DNA from: Crotophaga sulcirostris
Lineage: Eukaryota > Chordata > Aves > Cuculiformes > Crotophagidae
Length of the DNA stretch: 64,000 bases
Assembly (NCBI GenBank): GCA_013397455.1
Contig: VYZB01000292.1
Location: forward strand, 32,858-96,857
Direction: 5' to 3'
Positions 1 through 12,782 of this stretch are shown piece after piece (the first letter of the stretch is position 1; each line of letters opens with the position of its first letter). Below the pieces are notes generated by a model, which saw only the letters and a list, made by a program, of their open reading frames with translations, did not search any database and was not told where the DNA came from. The translations under genes were made by a program, and so were the position numbers.

Positions 1-5
1 AAGAA

Positions 6-49
<44 letters not shown>

Positions 50-158
50 CAAAGAAAGAAACACAAACAAAAAAAGAAAAAATTGGAAAAAAGTGAAAAA
101 AAGAAAAAAGAAAAAGAGAAAAAAGGAAGCAAATAAAAGAAATAAAAAGAAGGAGGAA
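1..158. repeat. AAAG microsatellite and A-rich purine tract
   Basis: The first 60 bases are a nearly pure AAAG tetranucleotide array. It grades into about 100 bases of A-rich, almost all-purine sequence with scattered G. The array is cut by the left edge of the window, so its true length is unknown. Such tracts are common length-variable microsatellites and can adopt unusual DNA structures. No coding signal is seen. Confidence 0.9.
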
Positions 159-297
159 AAAAGATAAAAGGAGAAAACCCACCACCCCCAAAACCCTAAC
201 ACCACTCCCCCGCAAGCCTCCCAAAGAAAAGATAAAAGGAGAAAACCCACCACCCCCAAAACCCTAACACCACTCCCCCGCAAGCCTCCCAAAGAAA
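159..297. repeat. 68-bp tandem duplication, two copies
   Basis: Two head-to-tail copies of a 68-base unit lie at about 163-230 and 231-297. Each reads through GATAAAAGGAGAAAACCC, a C-rich middle with ACCACCCCC and CACTCCCCCGC, and CAAGCCTCCCAAAGAAA. I see no mismatch between them, so the duplication is recent or is an assembly artefact. Each unit contains one telomere-like AACCCTAAC, which is too little to call an interstitial telomere. Confidence 0.9.
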
Positions 298-3200
298 CAA
301 ACCCCAGCCCCTAAACAAACCCGGATCAAGGTGCCCACTCCTCCCACCACTCTCTGTAATTCAGGAGGAGAAGCCCAAGGAAATAAAAGGCAAGATAAAA
401 ATAACTCCAAACAACACCCCCCCTGCCCATTAACCCCAAGCCACAGCCTGTCTGCTGGCAAAGGCACAAAAGCATTGAGTGAAAGGGGTGCGAGGCACAG
501 TGTGGGGGCTGGGATCGCTGCCCCCCCAGCACGGGGTGCCTGGTCCCAGTGCTCCTCCTTCTTCTCTGCTCCAGATCTGTTTTCTCCAAGGCAAGTCACA
601 AGGTAACCACGGCTGATTGTAACCTAAGAACTGAGGATGGATGGGAGATTATTTTGACAGTAAGAGCTGCCTGAAGATGCAAACGTGCCTTCTGATGAGT
701 TTTGCACTTTGGCTTTTAAACAAGGCATGTGTAGCCATCCCCTGCTAAATGACCAACCCCTGAGACTGTACTTACACACACACGCACACCTGTAGCACTC
801 GGTGCAATCCCCAAGGCATTCGTACCCGGATAGAGCACCCAAGGTATAAAAAGAAATTTAAGCTTCTGCTCTGAAACCGATCTCCTTTCCCCTGGATCAC
901 ACTTTTGATCTAATTTGTTTCTCTGTCCAAATGACTTGGCTCAGCCTTCCCCCTGAAAATTCGGTGTACAGTTGACATCAATCATGTCTCAGTCTAGAGA
1001 GGGATAAGGATAGAATATCAGAGAGGTGACCATGCATGCCACATGATTCAAATCATCTCAGCATTGATTAATTGGGTTCAATCTGAGTTTCAGAATCATA
1101 ACAACTGTTGTTCCCCTTCACATAACATCAACAGGGCCTTTAAAGCAGAGTATCCATTTACTCCAAGGCATGTGATGCATTAAGACCATCATCTTCTATT
1201 AAACCTTAAAGGCTGGATGAATTTTAGACAAACTCAATTAGCTCAAGATGGTTCTGTGGTGATTAGACATTGTTACCCCTTCCCCTTCATCAGGGATTTT
1301 TCTGCCCCCTCTACTTTTTAATAGAAAGGGCAAAGTATTTGACATATGGAAGTTGCATGCATGCCTTGAACCCATGCTGTGTCTGCTCTGACCACACAGG
1401 TAACCCCCTTAAATGAAGGCAAATCCCCTCTAAAACTTGTATAGGAAATATCTCATAAAAGCATGACCTACTTTCCCTTGGATTTAAAGAAAAACCTCTG
1501 TGGATACTTGAATTGGCACATGAAGCTGTTACCAAGAGGAAGCAGGAGCAGACAGAAAACTGTGTTTCTGAGTTGGCTGCGAGAAGGTTGGACCTTGAGC
1601 TCAGAAGAATGGAAGAGCCAGACAGGACTTCAGGTCCTTATAAATGGAGTTATCCCTGCCCCTACACCCAGTAAGAAGTTGTGCTTGGGTTAGATAGTTG
1701 CTCATCAATTAACTACAGCTAAAATAGGACAGAAACACCATCTGGGCAGATGGGGGGTGAGCAGGCTTTGAGATGGAGACTACTTCTGCAATCCAGGTTT
1801 CCATATGGTAAGAAAGATGAGCCATATTTGTGTGTGTTTGATTCTTATCTCCCAGCTGGGATCACTCATCCGGGTTGTAACTGAAATAATAATGATTAAA
1901 GAAAAGCATGCCTGCCTTGTAATGCTGCAAGCATGGGCCTCCACATCACATATATTCAGCCCTGACTGAGGAGTGACCTATCACAAGTGCAGCCTTGAGC
2001 AATCAGAGGAATATTATTTCTAATGACTGTTTTGCAAGCTGAAACCCTATTAAGTAACTTCCCTGTTGTGCCTATTACGACTGGTTCCACACTTAAAACA
2101 AAAGCATCCCTTTTTTTTTGTAATCATTCCACATTGCATGGGAGAGATATCACTGTGATTCAGCTCAAGGACTGCTTTCCTTATTTTTCTATTTACTAGT
2201 TAAGCAAAGCTTGGAGGCTCAGGTTGCAGAAGTTGAGAGAGATGAGTGTTGCACGAATGCTCCTTGTAGCAGGGCCAGCCTAAAAACTGTGAACAAATCT
2301 GTCCTCTGATTTAAGGCGCAAGTGTTTGCAAGTAGAGAAATTCTACAACCAGACTTTTGGGAAAGTTTTAAGATCAGTTTAATTCAAAGCTTTACCTGCA
2401 CAAACTGCCCTGCTACAAGTATGCCAGCGATGACAAGGGATATATGATTTTCACGTGTGATAAATGGTTATCCTAGAGCAAACCCCACGAAAAAAAGCAG
2501 GACCTTGCTAAGCAGAGCACTGGGATCACATCAGCCTTCAGAGCACTCAACAGTTATACTGCTAACCCAAGTACTTCGCTTTGAGCTGTACAGCTAATTT
2601 CTGGATTTGACTGATTTTACCACTAGAAACAGCACAGTGGGGAATAAAACAAACCCCAAAGAAATGATAACACTAAGTGCACTACTGAAAAGCAGAAGTG
2701 ATGGTGGGAGGCGGCAGCAAACACACCAAACATTCCAAAGGGACTGTCAAGTGATGCTCAGCTTTGGGACCATGACTCTGGAGTAGGGAGTTGTCACCAT
2801 GTTCCCATAAAACAATCAAGCAAATTAATTAAACAAGTCACTGCACTGACTTCAGGCAGGATACCCTATTGATTTGATCAAACAACAGACATTCTTACCT
2901 GGACACTTATCTGGTCCATGTGTGTTTTACTTGTCAATCACTAAGGCAGAAACACTCCCCATCAAAAAACCTCTAGAGTTTTGCTGTCTCTGGCTTTTAC
3001 ATTCAAAAAAGACAATTCCACTTGTATTCTTTCACAGGTCTGAGCCAGAGGGGCAAACACACATACCTGAAGCCATACTTGAAAGCCATGGTATAAACAG
3101 ATGAGTACGTAAATATGGGCAACTCCTGATTTTCAGGCCAGATGACTTCCAGCTCAGTCAGAGCAGAAGCAGCCAGTCTCTATCACTGAATTCATGCCAG

Positions 3201-5137
3201 ACCTGTGGGAAATCCCATGATGGGACCCCAAAGGGGAAATCCAGCAGAGATCTCTCTTTGACATCAGTCATTGGCTACTACTGATGTGAGCAACGCTGGA
3301 ATATGTAAAAGACCATAAAAAAGAAACTATTGCTAAAAATGTACAGCCCCCAGGCATTTAATGTATATATAGCCCAAACTAGCAGACACTTCAATTATTT
3401 TTCTCACTAGACAGACTGAGAGTAGCATCCCCACATGTCCTAAGGGAGTCGAGAGAAGAGATATCATTATTTGGGATGCACTTGGATAGAAGAGAAAAAC
3501 CAAATGGAGATTCATATTTCAGCCTTTGCATCCACTCTGGCAGGGAATGAGGAGTATGAGGGCCATGAAACAGCAAAAAGCTGCTCAGCTGCTGATTCAC
3601 CTTTCCCTTGTGCACTCAAGGAGGCAAGGCTGGGGGCAGAGCTAGGGCACAGCATTAGGGACTGAATTGTTCATCACACGCAGGAGGGGACTGATGCAGG
3701 ATTGTATCAGCAACCCAGGACTGGCACTGCCCAGCCTGACAGTCTTATCAGATCTGCTACAGGGTCAGAGCAGCAGCAGCTCTTTCCTATAGGATTAAAT
3801 CCTCTCCCAAAGAAGAGAAGAGAATCTACTACCGCCACATTCCCCCCGCCCCACCCAACCTTTGCACTCCTAGGAAGGAGATCTCAGGTGCCATGTGGAC
3901 ACATTCCTATACTGAGGCTTGCTAAGCTTATAGAGAAAATATTTCCCAAATGCTGACACCACGTGAAGAGGTTCTTCATCTCCCTGTAGTAAAATCATCG
4001 ATCTGCGTGGAGTGGATTCCTGGAGGGTTGTTTGTTTTCTCCCATTTCTTTTTCCTTGTTTCGCATCAGCTGCCTGGTTCCTTCCCCCAGCTCTTACACA
4101 AATTCTCAGATGGGAAACGAGATGGGTGCATCCCCGAGAGCAATGCCGTTATCTCTTCATTTGTGGTGGGAGGGGAGCACAGTGGCACCTGTGCTTCTCA
4201 GTTCGAGCTGATTCTTGCAGATGACCCTCACGTTTCCCCCTGTAATGATACCCACTGTCCATCATCTCTGTAGGCTGCAAGTCTCCCCGCAGCCCTGTCA
4301 GGAATGGGATAAGTACTCACAGTAGACTCCTCCAAAGCAGCTGAATGCACGGAAATGAGAGAAGGAATGCAGTGCACCAGACCTGGATTTGAACTTTTAA
4401 GTCTCCCTCTTGCTGAGCATAACTTTTCACTTTGAATTTGACTGATCCGGTAGCTATAAGCTACAGAGAAAGAGTGCATACGTAGGGATGTATCCATCCC
4501 TTAGGACTTCCTGGGAATTCCAAGCTGGTGCTGCCCCAAGTTTCTCCTGAGCCTCAATTCATTTAGCATTCACTGAGTGAACTATTCCAGGAATGTGCAT
4601 GGATCAGCCTCAGAAGAGCAGATCGAGAAGAGGAAGGCCATATAGTACCACCGCATTTCCCCCAGCTTCTTAAACCAGATTTGTTTTCCCTGCCTTGCAG
4701 CCAACTTTCCCCATGTGACCTGAGAAGTTTCCCTAATAAAAATATAGATGTAACCTTATCTAAAGTGAGTGCAGCAAATGTACTATGGATAATGTGTAAT
4801 TAATAACAGAAAAATAATGTTTCCCCTGTTATTAAATCAAGACTCCCCTGACCTCTCACCCTCATATAAGTGCCTTTAGTTTTATGACAGCAATAGACAA
4901 AGTTATTGTGTGTCTGTATGTGCACGCACATCCCAGCTGGCAAGGGCCTCACCTAACTATTGCTGGAGATAGTTTAGGGATTTTCCTTCTTTTTTTTAAG
5001 GTTAAAAAAAGAAATGCCTCCAGTAGTTTATACGACGGCTTGGCCAGTAAATGAACTCAATCAGTGCATGAAACTAGTCTGGTTCCACTGAGGAAAGACT
5101 CTGCCTCTTGCTCTCAGAGTTAACAATATCTATTTAA

Positions 5138-5156
5138 ACACGCGCACGCGTGTGTG
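5138..5156. repeat. Alternating purine-pyrimidine tract (Z-DNA type)
   Basis: The tract ACACGCGCACGCGTGTGTG alternates purine and pyrimidine throughout and contains four CpG. It also holds an inverted repeat, ACACGCG and CGCGTGT separated by two bases. Sequences of this kind can form Z-DNA under torsional stress; that this one does so is inference. Confidence 0.7.
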
Positions 5157-7684
5157 GATTGCTTTTGGACTCCCTAATGCATTTCCAGGCTCAGGAGGAT
5201 GCTCGAGGAATGCATCAATATTTTTATATATTTGCAGCATGCAAAGAGAAAACAAAGAGCAGTCGAATTCGCTGGAAGGGTTCAGCATTTTTTTTGGTTC
5301 TAACGCAGTAAAATGTTCACCACTTACAAGGCGGCATTTCTTCCCTGGCTGCTTTTCTTGTTTTAATATTTGCAGTCGCTCAGCCCCCAGCGATTACCGC
5401 TGACAAAAACATACTTATACAGTGGGAGAGATGAACTAGGGAAAATTAACAAGTTTGGACCTGAAAGCGCATCAAGACTTTAAAGAAATTAATAAATCTG
5501 AGGCCAGCCTGGTTTTATCTGCAATTCCCCCCTTCCCCAAAACGCTGATCGTCAGTAATGCTATGTAACTCCAGAGGTCATCGGGCTTGTCTGATGTATG
5601 GGCTTCCCTTCTGATTCATTACGTTTGATGCACAGCTCTTCCAGGAGTCAAGTCAGCAAAACCCTTGGGTTAATGCAAGCCACACCAGCTGCTAATCCAG
5701 TAGCTTTGAATTCTTCTGTCTGTGTTGGATAGGCGCTGCGTGAAAGCCTGGTCTCCCAGGGTCAGAGAAGTTCTTTCTGATCATCATCATCAGTGATGTG
5801 AACCCCAGGTCAAACATTTTCCACCCATCCTCCAGATCTACGAGACAGCAGCAAGAGTAGTCCCTCACCTTGCTGCTCCCCAGGGACTCTGGCAGGGAAA
5901 GAGGGAAGGGACAAGACCGTGTCCCTGTCACCACATAAAGCCATATGGATGCAAGTCCCCTCCTATTCCTAAAATGATTTAGTTGCTTAATTTCAAGGCA
6001 ACTAATTTCAAGGTTCAGCCCAAAGCTGTGCCTCTCCCCTAAACGTTTTTCTCTTTGCCATTTCCTAAAGTGCTAAAAGAAGTGGGAATATTGGATTCCT
6101 TCAAACTTTTCAGCCCAACACTTTCCTTCAGGAGGTAGAAAAATCTTTGCCTTAAAGACACAGACATCAGCCAGCCCCTGGCTCTCAGTATTTATTCTTT
6201 CATCCCTGTGGTTTGAATGTAATAAATCTGTGCAGAGATAAATGTTTCTTAAATAGCAGCAGGGCACACAAGCCCTCCAAGGTAAATGCTCCCATAAAAG
6301 CAGATATTTCCTCTGTCCTCCTTGCTCACACATCTATTTCCCACACTTCCCCAACTCTGCCTGCAGAAGGGTCAACACAGCCCCAAAAGTTAGAAAGGTA
6401 GGAGCTGCCTTCTCTTCCAGATTCATTGCTCACTTCATTTTAATAATCCAGTTGGGTTCAATCCTGCCGTGTACCTCGTATGGAGTATCATGCACCAGAC
6501 TATAAATACCATGCCCTCCATTTCCCTGGTGCCCTCCCTTCCCTCAAAATGCAAGTTGAGGGTGTATCATGTTCTAGTCGGGCTCCAGCAAAGGCCCTCC
6601 CAGCCTCAGTACCTGCTCCTGTGAAGGGGCACAAGGGACTCTTTAACTGATAGCAGTACCCTATTTGAAGGGGAGTTTCCTCTTCCCCAAAGGGTAAGGT
6701 TGCAGGTGGCATGCTATATGTATGTGTGAGTGGTTGAATTTTTCCTCCTTTGCACTGTGTTCCCAGGGAAGCAGATATTTTAAGAGGGTAAAGGCTACTG
6801 GAAGGAGCCTCCAAACCCAGGGTGCAACCCAGCTTGCCAGGGTTGAATAGTTCTGCTGCCCACCAGCAGCAAACTGGTTTTGCACAGGATGGGAAGGTAA
6901 AAATAGGAAAAGGGAGCTGGGGTATCTTCCTCCAAACTGCATAATGCAGATGATGGAAATGAGTTAAACCCATTACCTTCCTCACTGCTCACTGTCTTGT
7001 ATTTAATCCCTCTTCCACTGGCTGTGGGACGCACCAGCACATGCTCCCCTCCCACCAAAACCTGTCATTTATTTACTGTTTTAATAACTCCTCTGTGCCC
7101 ACATGGTACATGGACATGAACGGCTGCAGCTGTTTTGAAAAAGGTGCTTTCTGTCTTCCAAGTCACCATCGGGTCCCATAAATCTTAAAAATACTTCATG
7201 GAGCACAAAAGCAAACCTACTCACACACAACGAGCTGCTTTCTGAGCACACAAATACTTTCAGTTTAATGAAATATTTAATTTCAGTAGAGGCAAGCTCT
7301 TTCATTTGGTTTCAGAACCTCTGGTTCAATTATTTCTCTATGGATCCCCTCTGAAATAAGTTAAAAAATGAAATAAGAATTAACTTTATCAGTGTGTAAA
7401 CACCCAAATAAGATGTTTTACAAAGAAACACACTACCCCATTGGGTTGTTTTTTTTTTAGTATTACATAAAATTTTGCCATTAGCAGTGACATTTTGTAA
7501 GAAAAAAGCCTGGTTCCATCAAAATACCGTCTTCTGATGAAAGCCCAGTTCTGTTGCATTTCCTTTCTCTGCAGAGATCAGTCACTGGGACCAAGCATCC
7601 CTCTACCACTTCTAAAAACCCCTCTCCAAGAACTATGGGCAAACAGAGCCGACTCCATTTTAGAAACAAATCTGTTCTGTTTAC

Positions 7685-7712
7685 TGGTAAATATTTATGC
7701 AGATATTTACCA
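7685..7712. repeat. Perfect 10-bp inverted repeat with forkhead-like motifs
   Basis: The left arm TGGTAAATAT (7685-7694) and right arm ATATTTACCA (7703-7712) are exact reverse complements separated by the 8 bases TTATGCAG. Each arm holds GTAAATA, which fits the forkhead consensus RYAAAYA on opposite strands. It could be a paired protein-binding site or chance. No transcript evidence is visible. Confidence 0.7.
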
Positions 7713-10700
7713 AGAAAACATGAAAGGCAAATCCAACATCTGTATTTCTAGTATCACTCGTTGGGGAACATCACTAAATACACTGGGGCACAGGCATCAG
7801 AAGACAGCTCAACATCACCCCCCGATTTGCTTGTGCAAATCAGTTTTTTCCCCCCTCTTAAAATTAAAGGTGGAATTCTGATTTACTCTGGAGGCCACGG
7901 TCTTTCTGTTGGCTGAGTGTCTCAGCCCTGCTCAGCTGCTCTGCAAAGCATTATGCTGTTATGACTCAGAAAAAGCAAAATAATGCATTCCCATCCTTAT
8001 GGGGAAAAACCCAGCGTGGGATGACAGGGGTCGTCCTGGGGCAGGGGACCTCTACCAGGACATCCTTGTGGGACTTGCAGCCTTTTCCATTTACAAAAAT
8101 GGCCTGTGGTGGCTTTTCCCCCTGACTTTAACTGAGCTTCTTATTTCTGATTTATGGCAGCTAGCGAGAAACAAGGGTTGGTCTGCACAATGCTGTAAGG
8201 CGCTTCTTTATTTGCTAGTATTATAGGCAATTACTGTAAAACAAGAAGTCTAAATAGATCTTTGCAGCAGTTTATTCTATCAGACTAAGCCGTGGTTTCA
8301 TAACAATAGAGGAAATAAGTTGGAGCAGCAGAGCTCAAAACATATTATAATGATACAAATACAAATAACAAGAGTAAGAGCTCACTGCAGAAATGTTCCT
8401 AAGCAATGAAGTCCTGACAACTGTAAATCTCAAGTGCTCAAAGATTCATGCCTGTACTTAGATTTAACTTCGCTTTCCCTGAAGTAGAAAATAGCTGCCG
8501 GTCCAAGTTCAGTCTCTGGTTTGAAGGCTCAGGGCTGAAGTCTGCCAATTCTGAAGGGTCTAAATAGGCAGAAAATTCAGGATTTCAGCTAGGGTACTTG
8601 GTTGCCAAACACCAAACTGGAATTTTCTCATTACTATCAATTGGTATTTGTTTTTCTGTGCAATACATAAAAGGGTAGATTACTGGAGCTGGAAGAAACA
8701 AAGCTGCCTCTACCCAAAATCATAGGAGTAAGCTGCTATTCCAGTCAAAAATTACACACACTTTTGCAAGAAAATTTATTTGTTTTTTTTTTGCAACCAG
8801 CTAGGAAATTCTGCAAAATGTAATGAAATGTTCCCAAATTAGAGCAAAAATAATTGCTTTGGGGTTTCTTCAGTACTTTAGGGATATGGAAAAAGAGTGA
8901 GAAAGAAAAAATTATGAGGTGGCACCTGAGAACCTGCTTGGCTTTCAGTGTGGAGGAATGTAAACATGTTGTTTTGCTTACTTTCATCATCGATTTCAGG
9001 AAGCCAGGAAGGCTGCTCAGAAAATGGTTTCCCAGCCTCAGCTACAATGCAGTTCCAATAATAGACAGCATAGGCAGATGCTTAATCATCTTCAAATCAT
9101 GTTTCGCTATGCCAGATCTAAAGCTCTTGGCCTGCGGTAGGACACAGTTAAGCTCCTGTTTAGTTGAAGAATTGCAACAGGGCTTGAATTCAGTTGTCCC
9201 ACCACCCGTACAGAGTCAGGCCCTTGATGCGCTGGGAATATGGGCCATTTGGTGTTGTGATTGATAGGGAGCTCGGAAAATTTCTATAGGAGAGGAACTG
9301 TGAGATTACAAACATTTTGTGGGTCTTGGGAACTGTTTTTCCTACCCCTTGACTGATTTTAGACCTTTAAAATTTGCACCTAAACCCAATGCTCTATGCT
9401 GCATTTTCACCTCTGACATAGCATCCTTCCATTTCAAGGTGCAAAAGAGGAGACACCTCTCCTGGGGAAACAGTGGGATCCTTAGAGATCCTTTCATGTT
9501 CCCAGTGAGATTTACAGCCTCATGCTAACCATCAACCTTCTAATTCGTGCAAGGTTTGACAGAAGGACTGGCTTGGGACTGAAACCCACTCCCTCCTAGG
9601 GGGTACGAATCCACTGTCCCGTGAGGAATGGCTGTAAGATGTCTGCACACTCAGCTGGGTCATCCACAATAGTTCCCAGCTGCACTCCCACATGAAAAAC
9701 TTTTGCTCATCTATTTATTGCAACCACCTGCCCATGCCATGACACGCAGATGAATAAATACCACTGCAAAGAGCTGTTGCTGCTTGCACGGCCGGGGGAA
9801 ATGGCACGAGAGGGTGAAGAAGGCGTGAAGGGTTAAATAAACCATGTGTCGCCTTATTGCGACTGGAGTTTGGCCAACCTGTGAGGGCTGATATTGCTCT
9901 GTTGGGAAGTATGCCATGGAATCCCTTCTGATCAGGAACGCTCATGGCCTTGGTCTCACATCTCATCCAAAAGGCACTGCAACAGCCCAGCAATCCCAGT
10001 TCAAGGCGATAACGGGGTGTTGAAAGGGATGGCTGCCAGTATCTCCCCCAGCACATCCCACCGCAGAGCCTTGGGAAGAGCCCAGGCAGGCTGAAGGGCC
10101 AGTGAACATCCCAGCCAACTGGCCCCCGGCAAAGGCTGCTGCCAGCGCTGCCTCTGGCTAATCCTCACCAGCAGGTTTTCTGCAGAGATCCGCAATCAAA
10201 GACAGCTCTGGGAACGCCTTCATACGCACCAGAGCAAGGGAGCACTGCCTACTCCTTTGCCATTACCCATGCGCTGCATCCACAATCCTTCACACTAATT
10301 TTTCTCTTGTGGCTCTTGTTTCTCTCCTTTGGAGCTATCAGAGCTAACTTTAATCCAGATACTCCTGGCCCCAGTAGGACACAGCAATGCTGAATGCTGG
10401 GCTGTGGCATGGGGATGCCACCATGGACACAAGCTGATGTCCACATTGGTTTGGTCCACACACAGTGCCTTTGATTACAGCCACCAACAGCACTCCTCCC
10501 CTCCAGTCCTGAGAGGGATGCTGACCTTGTAGACAAAGTGTACAAATCCAATAAAATTAACACCCCTCTCCTTCCTACCTTCACTGCTTACTTTGGGCAA
10601 TAGGATATGCAGGGTTTTTCTGCTTAGCGCTACCTGGGTTTATTTGAGGCGTGCTTTCAAACAGGTTGAGCTGCGCTAGTACAGAATCTGTGTGATCCTC

Positions 10701-12237
10701 TGTTCCTTTAGATGGGGCTCAGGATCAGTTTGTGCAAAAGTCCCACCATCAACAGGGTTTGAAATAGATTTGGTTGAACTGGGGCAAACCCCTGAACAAA
10801 GACTCTGAGTTCAAGGCTGGCACGTTTCTGCTTGGCTTCAAATAAATTTGGGATGCTTCCTTGAAAGAATCCTGGAACAAACCAAAGCAAGCAGCAGAGT
10901 TCACACAGATCAGGGGTTCATTAACCCATCCTGGGGTTCAAACTGAGCTACTGCCGAGCCCTGCTAATTGCACACATGCGTATGCAGAGCTAACAACATT
11001 TTGCTTAAACCTCTGTAAAATATGTTTAAACTAACAGGTTTTACCTTGTATTTATCATAGACTGGGAATGCCCCTGTGGCTGGTTAATGCACAGCAGCTG
11101 AGCCCCAGTAGTTTGATCGTGTGTCTGAACCTAGTTCAGATCTGTCATACAAGAATTAAAATTCCATAATAAGTCTCGTGCACGGGGAAAAGCAGAGCAA
11201 GCCTGTGTGTGCTGCAGGGGGAAGAGCCCAGCAGCCCTGCTGCAGCCCAAGACCTATGTTCCCATCCAGCCCTGGCACCTGGCATATGACTCCACTTCCC
11301 TGATGCTGCTTTTGGGTAGGATGTGGCTTTTTCTACCTTCACATGGTTACTCCTTGAATTACACCAGCATGGGAAAGGAGACCTGACCTCTGCATCAGCC
11401 ACCTCTGCAGGAGCAGGGCTTTACATAGCACCACTCAGCTGGAGCTCAGTAGGTAAACCACAGCTTTTCCCTCCAATCCCTGACTAAACTAACTTAGCTC
11501 TGTATTTTCAACAGGAAGGATCTGTTCCAGCATTCAGAACAGTGCCAAGCATTTCAAAAAGGTGAAAAATATGCGCAAAAAACCACTCATAAATACCTCT
11601 GCTCAACTCAGGGCAAGCCAAGCCGACAGAAGCGTGACATTCGTGTAGCAAAATATTCTGGGAAACAATTAATGCGGGATCTGGATCAAGAAAAAATATA
11701 CTCGGGTAAGTCATTCAAGTAGCAAGACCAGATGGCAGGCTGCTTTCCCCACTGATGGCACTTGTCCATTGTCCTGTCACAAGGCTCACACCGCCCCGAG
11801 CTCACCTGAACCGGTGCCAGTGGCTGGCAGGGAGCGGTGCGCACCAGGGTAAAGCCAGCTCTGCTAGAGCCACCGCCAGGCGAGCACAGAGCCAGCTATC
11901 TCTTTTTCAGCTGTGCAAAAAGTCAGCTAAAGAGTGTCAAAAATAATGACCTGGCCGGGACTGGAAGAGGAAGGTTCAAGAGTTCAGCCTGGAAGCAGGG
12001 AGCCAGGGCTTCTGTGGGGAGAGGGTAGTCACGAGCAAGGGGAAGGGCAGAGGGAAAATCCTCTGGCTTGCAGGAAGTGCCGGTTGGGGCTGCTGGCAGA
12101 AAGATCTGCCCAGGTGTTGTTGAGCTTCAACTCACAGGGCCAAGATCTGGAGTTGAGGATGCAGCCTGGCTCCCAGCTCAGCTGCCTTTAGACAGTGGGA
12201 GCTTTGTCTCTGTAGAGATTGAAGGAAAAGGCGATGT

Positions 12238-12700
12238 TTCATGGAATCATAGAACAGTTTTGGTTGGAAGGAACTTTAAAGCACATCCACTTCCAGCCCC
12301 CTACCATGGGCAGGGACACCTCCCGCTGGATCAGGGGGCTCAAAGACCCACCCAACCTGGCCTTGAACAGCTCCAGGGATGGGGCAGCCACCACTTCTCC
12401 GGGCAGCCTATGCCAATGTCTCCCCACCCCCACAGGAAAACATTTCTTCCTAAGGTCTAATCTAAATCTGCCCTATTTCAGCTGAAAACTCTTCTACCTT
12501 ATCCTGTCCCTGCACTCCCTGATCAAGAGCCCCTCCCCAGCTTTCCTGTAGCCTCTTTCAGTACTGGAAGGCTGCTATAACGTCTCCCCAGAGCCTTCTC
12601 TTCTCTAGGTTGAACAATCCCAACTGTTCTCATATGGGAGGCGTTCCAGCTCTTGGATCATCTTTGTGGCCCTCCTCTGGGTTTCTTGCTGGGTTGCTCC
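12238..12700 (-). mobile_element. CR1 LINE fragment (3' end, 5'-truncated)
   Basis: The plus strand begins TTTCATGGAATCATAGAAC and runs through the antisense CR1 3' region: 'cagggacacctcccgctgg', 'ctccagggatggggcagcc', 'gaaaacatttcttcc' and 'ctttcctgtagcc'. CR1 is the dominant avian LINE. It retrotransposes from its 3' end, so most copies are 5'-truncated like this one. Similarity fades around 12690-12700, so that end is approximate. Several antisense open frames overlap it and are not genes. The hexamer array at 12747 follows shortly after. Confidence 0.93.
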
Positions 12701-12746
12701 AAGCCAGAAAGGGACAGCTCTCCACAGCACAACTCTACACAGGTAG

Positions 12747-12782
12747 GGTTATGGTTATGGTTATGGTTATGGCTATGGTTAT
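12747..12782. repeat. GGTTAT hexamer array, six units
   Basis: Six head-to-tail hexamers, five GGTTAT and one GGCTAT (the fifth). The unit resembles but is not the vertebrate telomere repeat GGGTTA. It lies about 50 bases beyond the truncated end of the CR1 copy. A 169-codon open frame crosses it and translates it as an artefactual Met-Val run. Confidence 0.92.

Larger units (their letters stand above)
298..12237. other. Single-copy stretch without a supported gene
   Basis: About 12 kb with no recognisable gene, RNA or long repeat. Open frames here are at most 161 codons, and their translations match no family I know. Small features inside are a short CA run at 773-790, the alternating purine-pyrimidine tract at 5138-5156, a block that keeps many CpG dinucleotides at about 5030-5585, a second such block at about 9740-10060, and a forkhead-motif inverted repeat at 7685-7712. 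It reads as intron or intergenic DNA. Confidence 0.7.

Noticed and set aside
191..269. Interstitial telomere
   Set aside because: Only one CCCTAA per 68-base unit, with no tandem telomere array.
10640..11150. Possible old hAT-type DNA transposon
   Set aside because: Several GTTCAAACT-like words recall reptile hAT elements, but no terminal inverted repeats or target-site duplication could be found.
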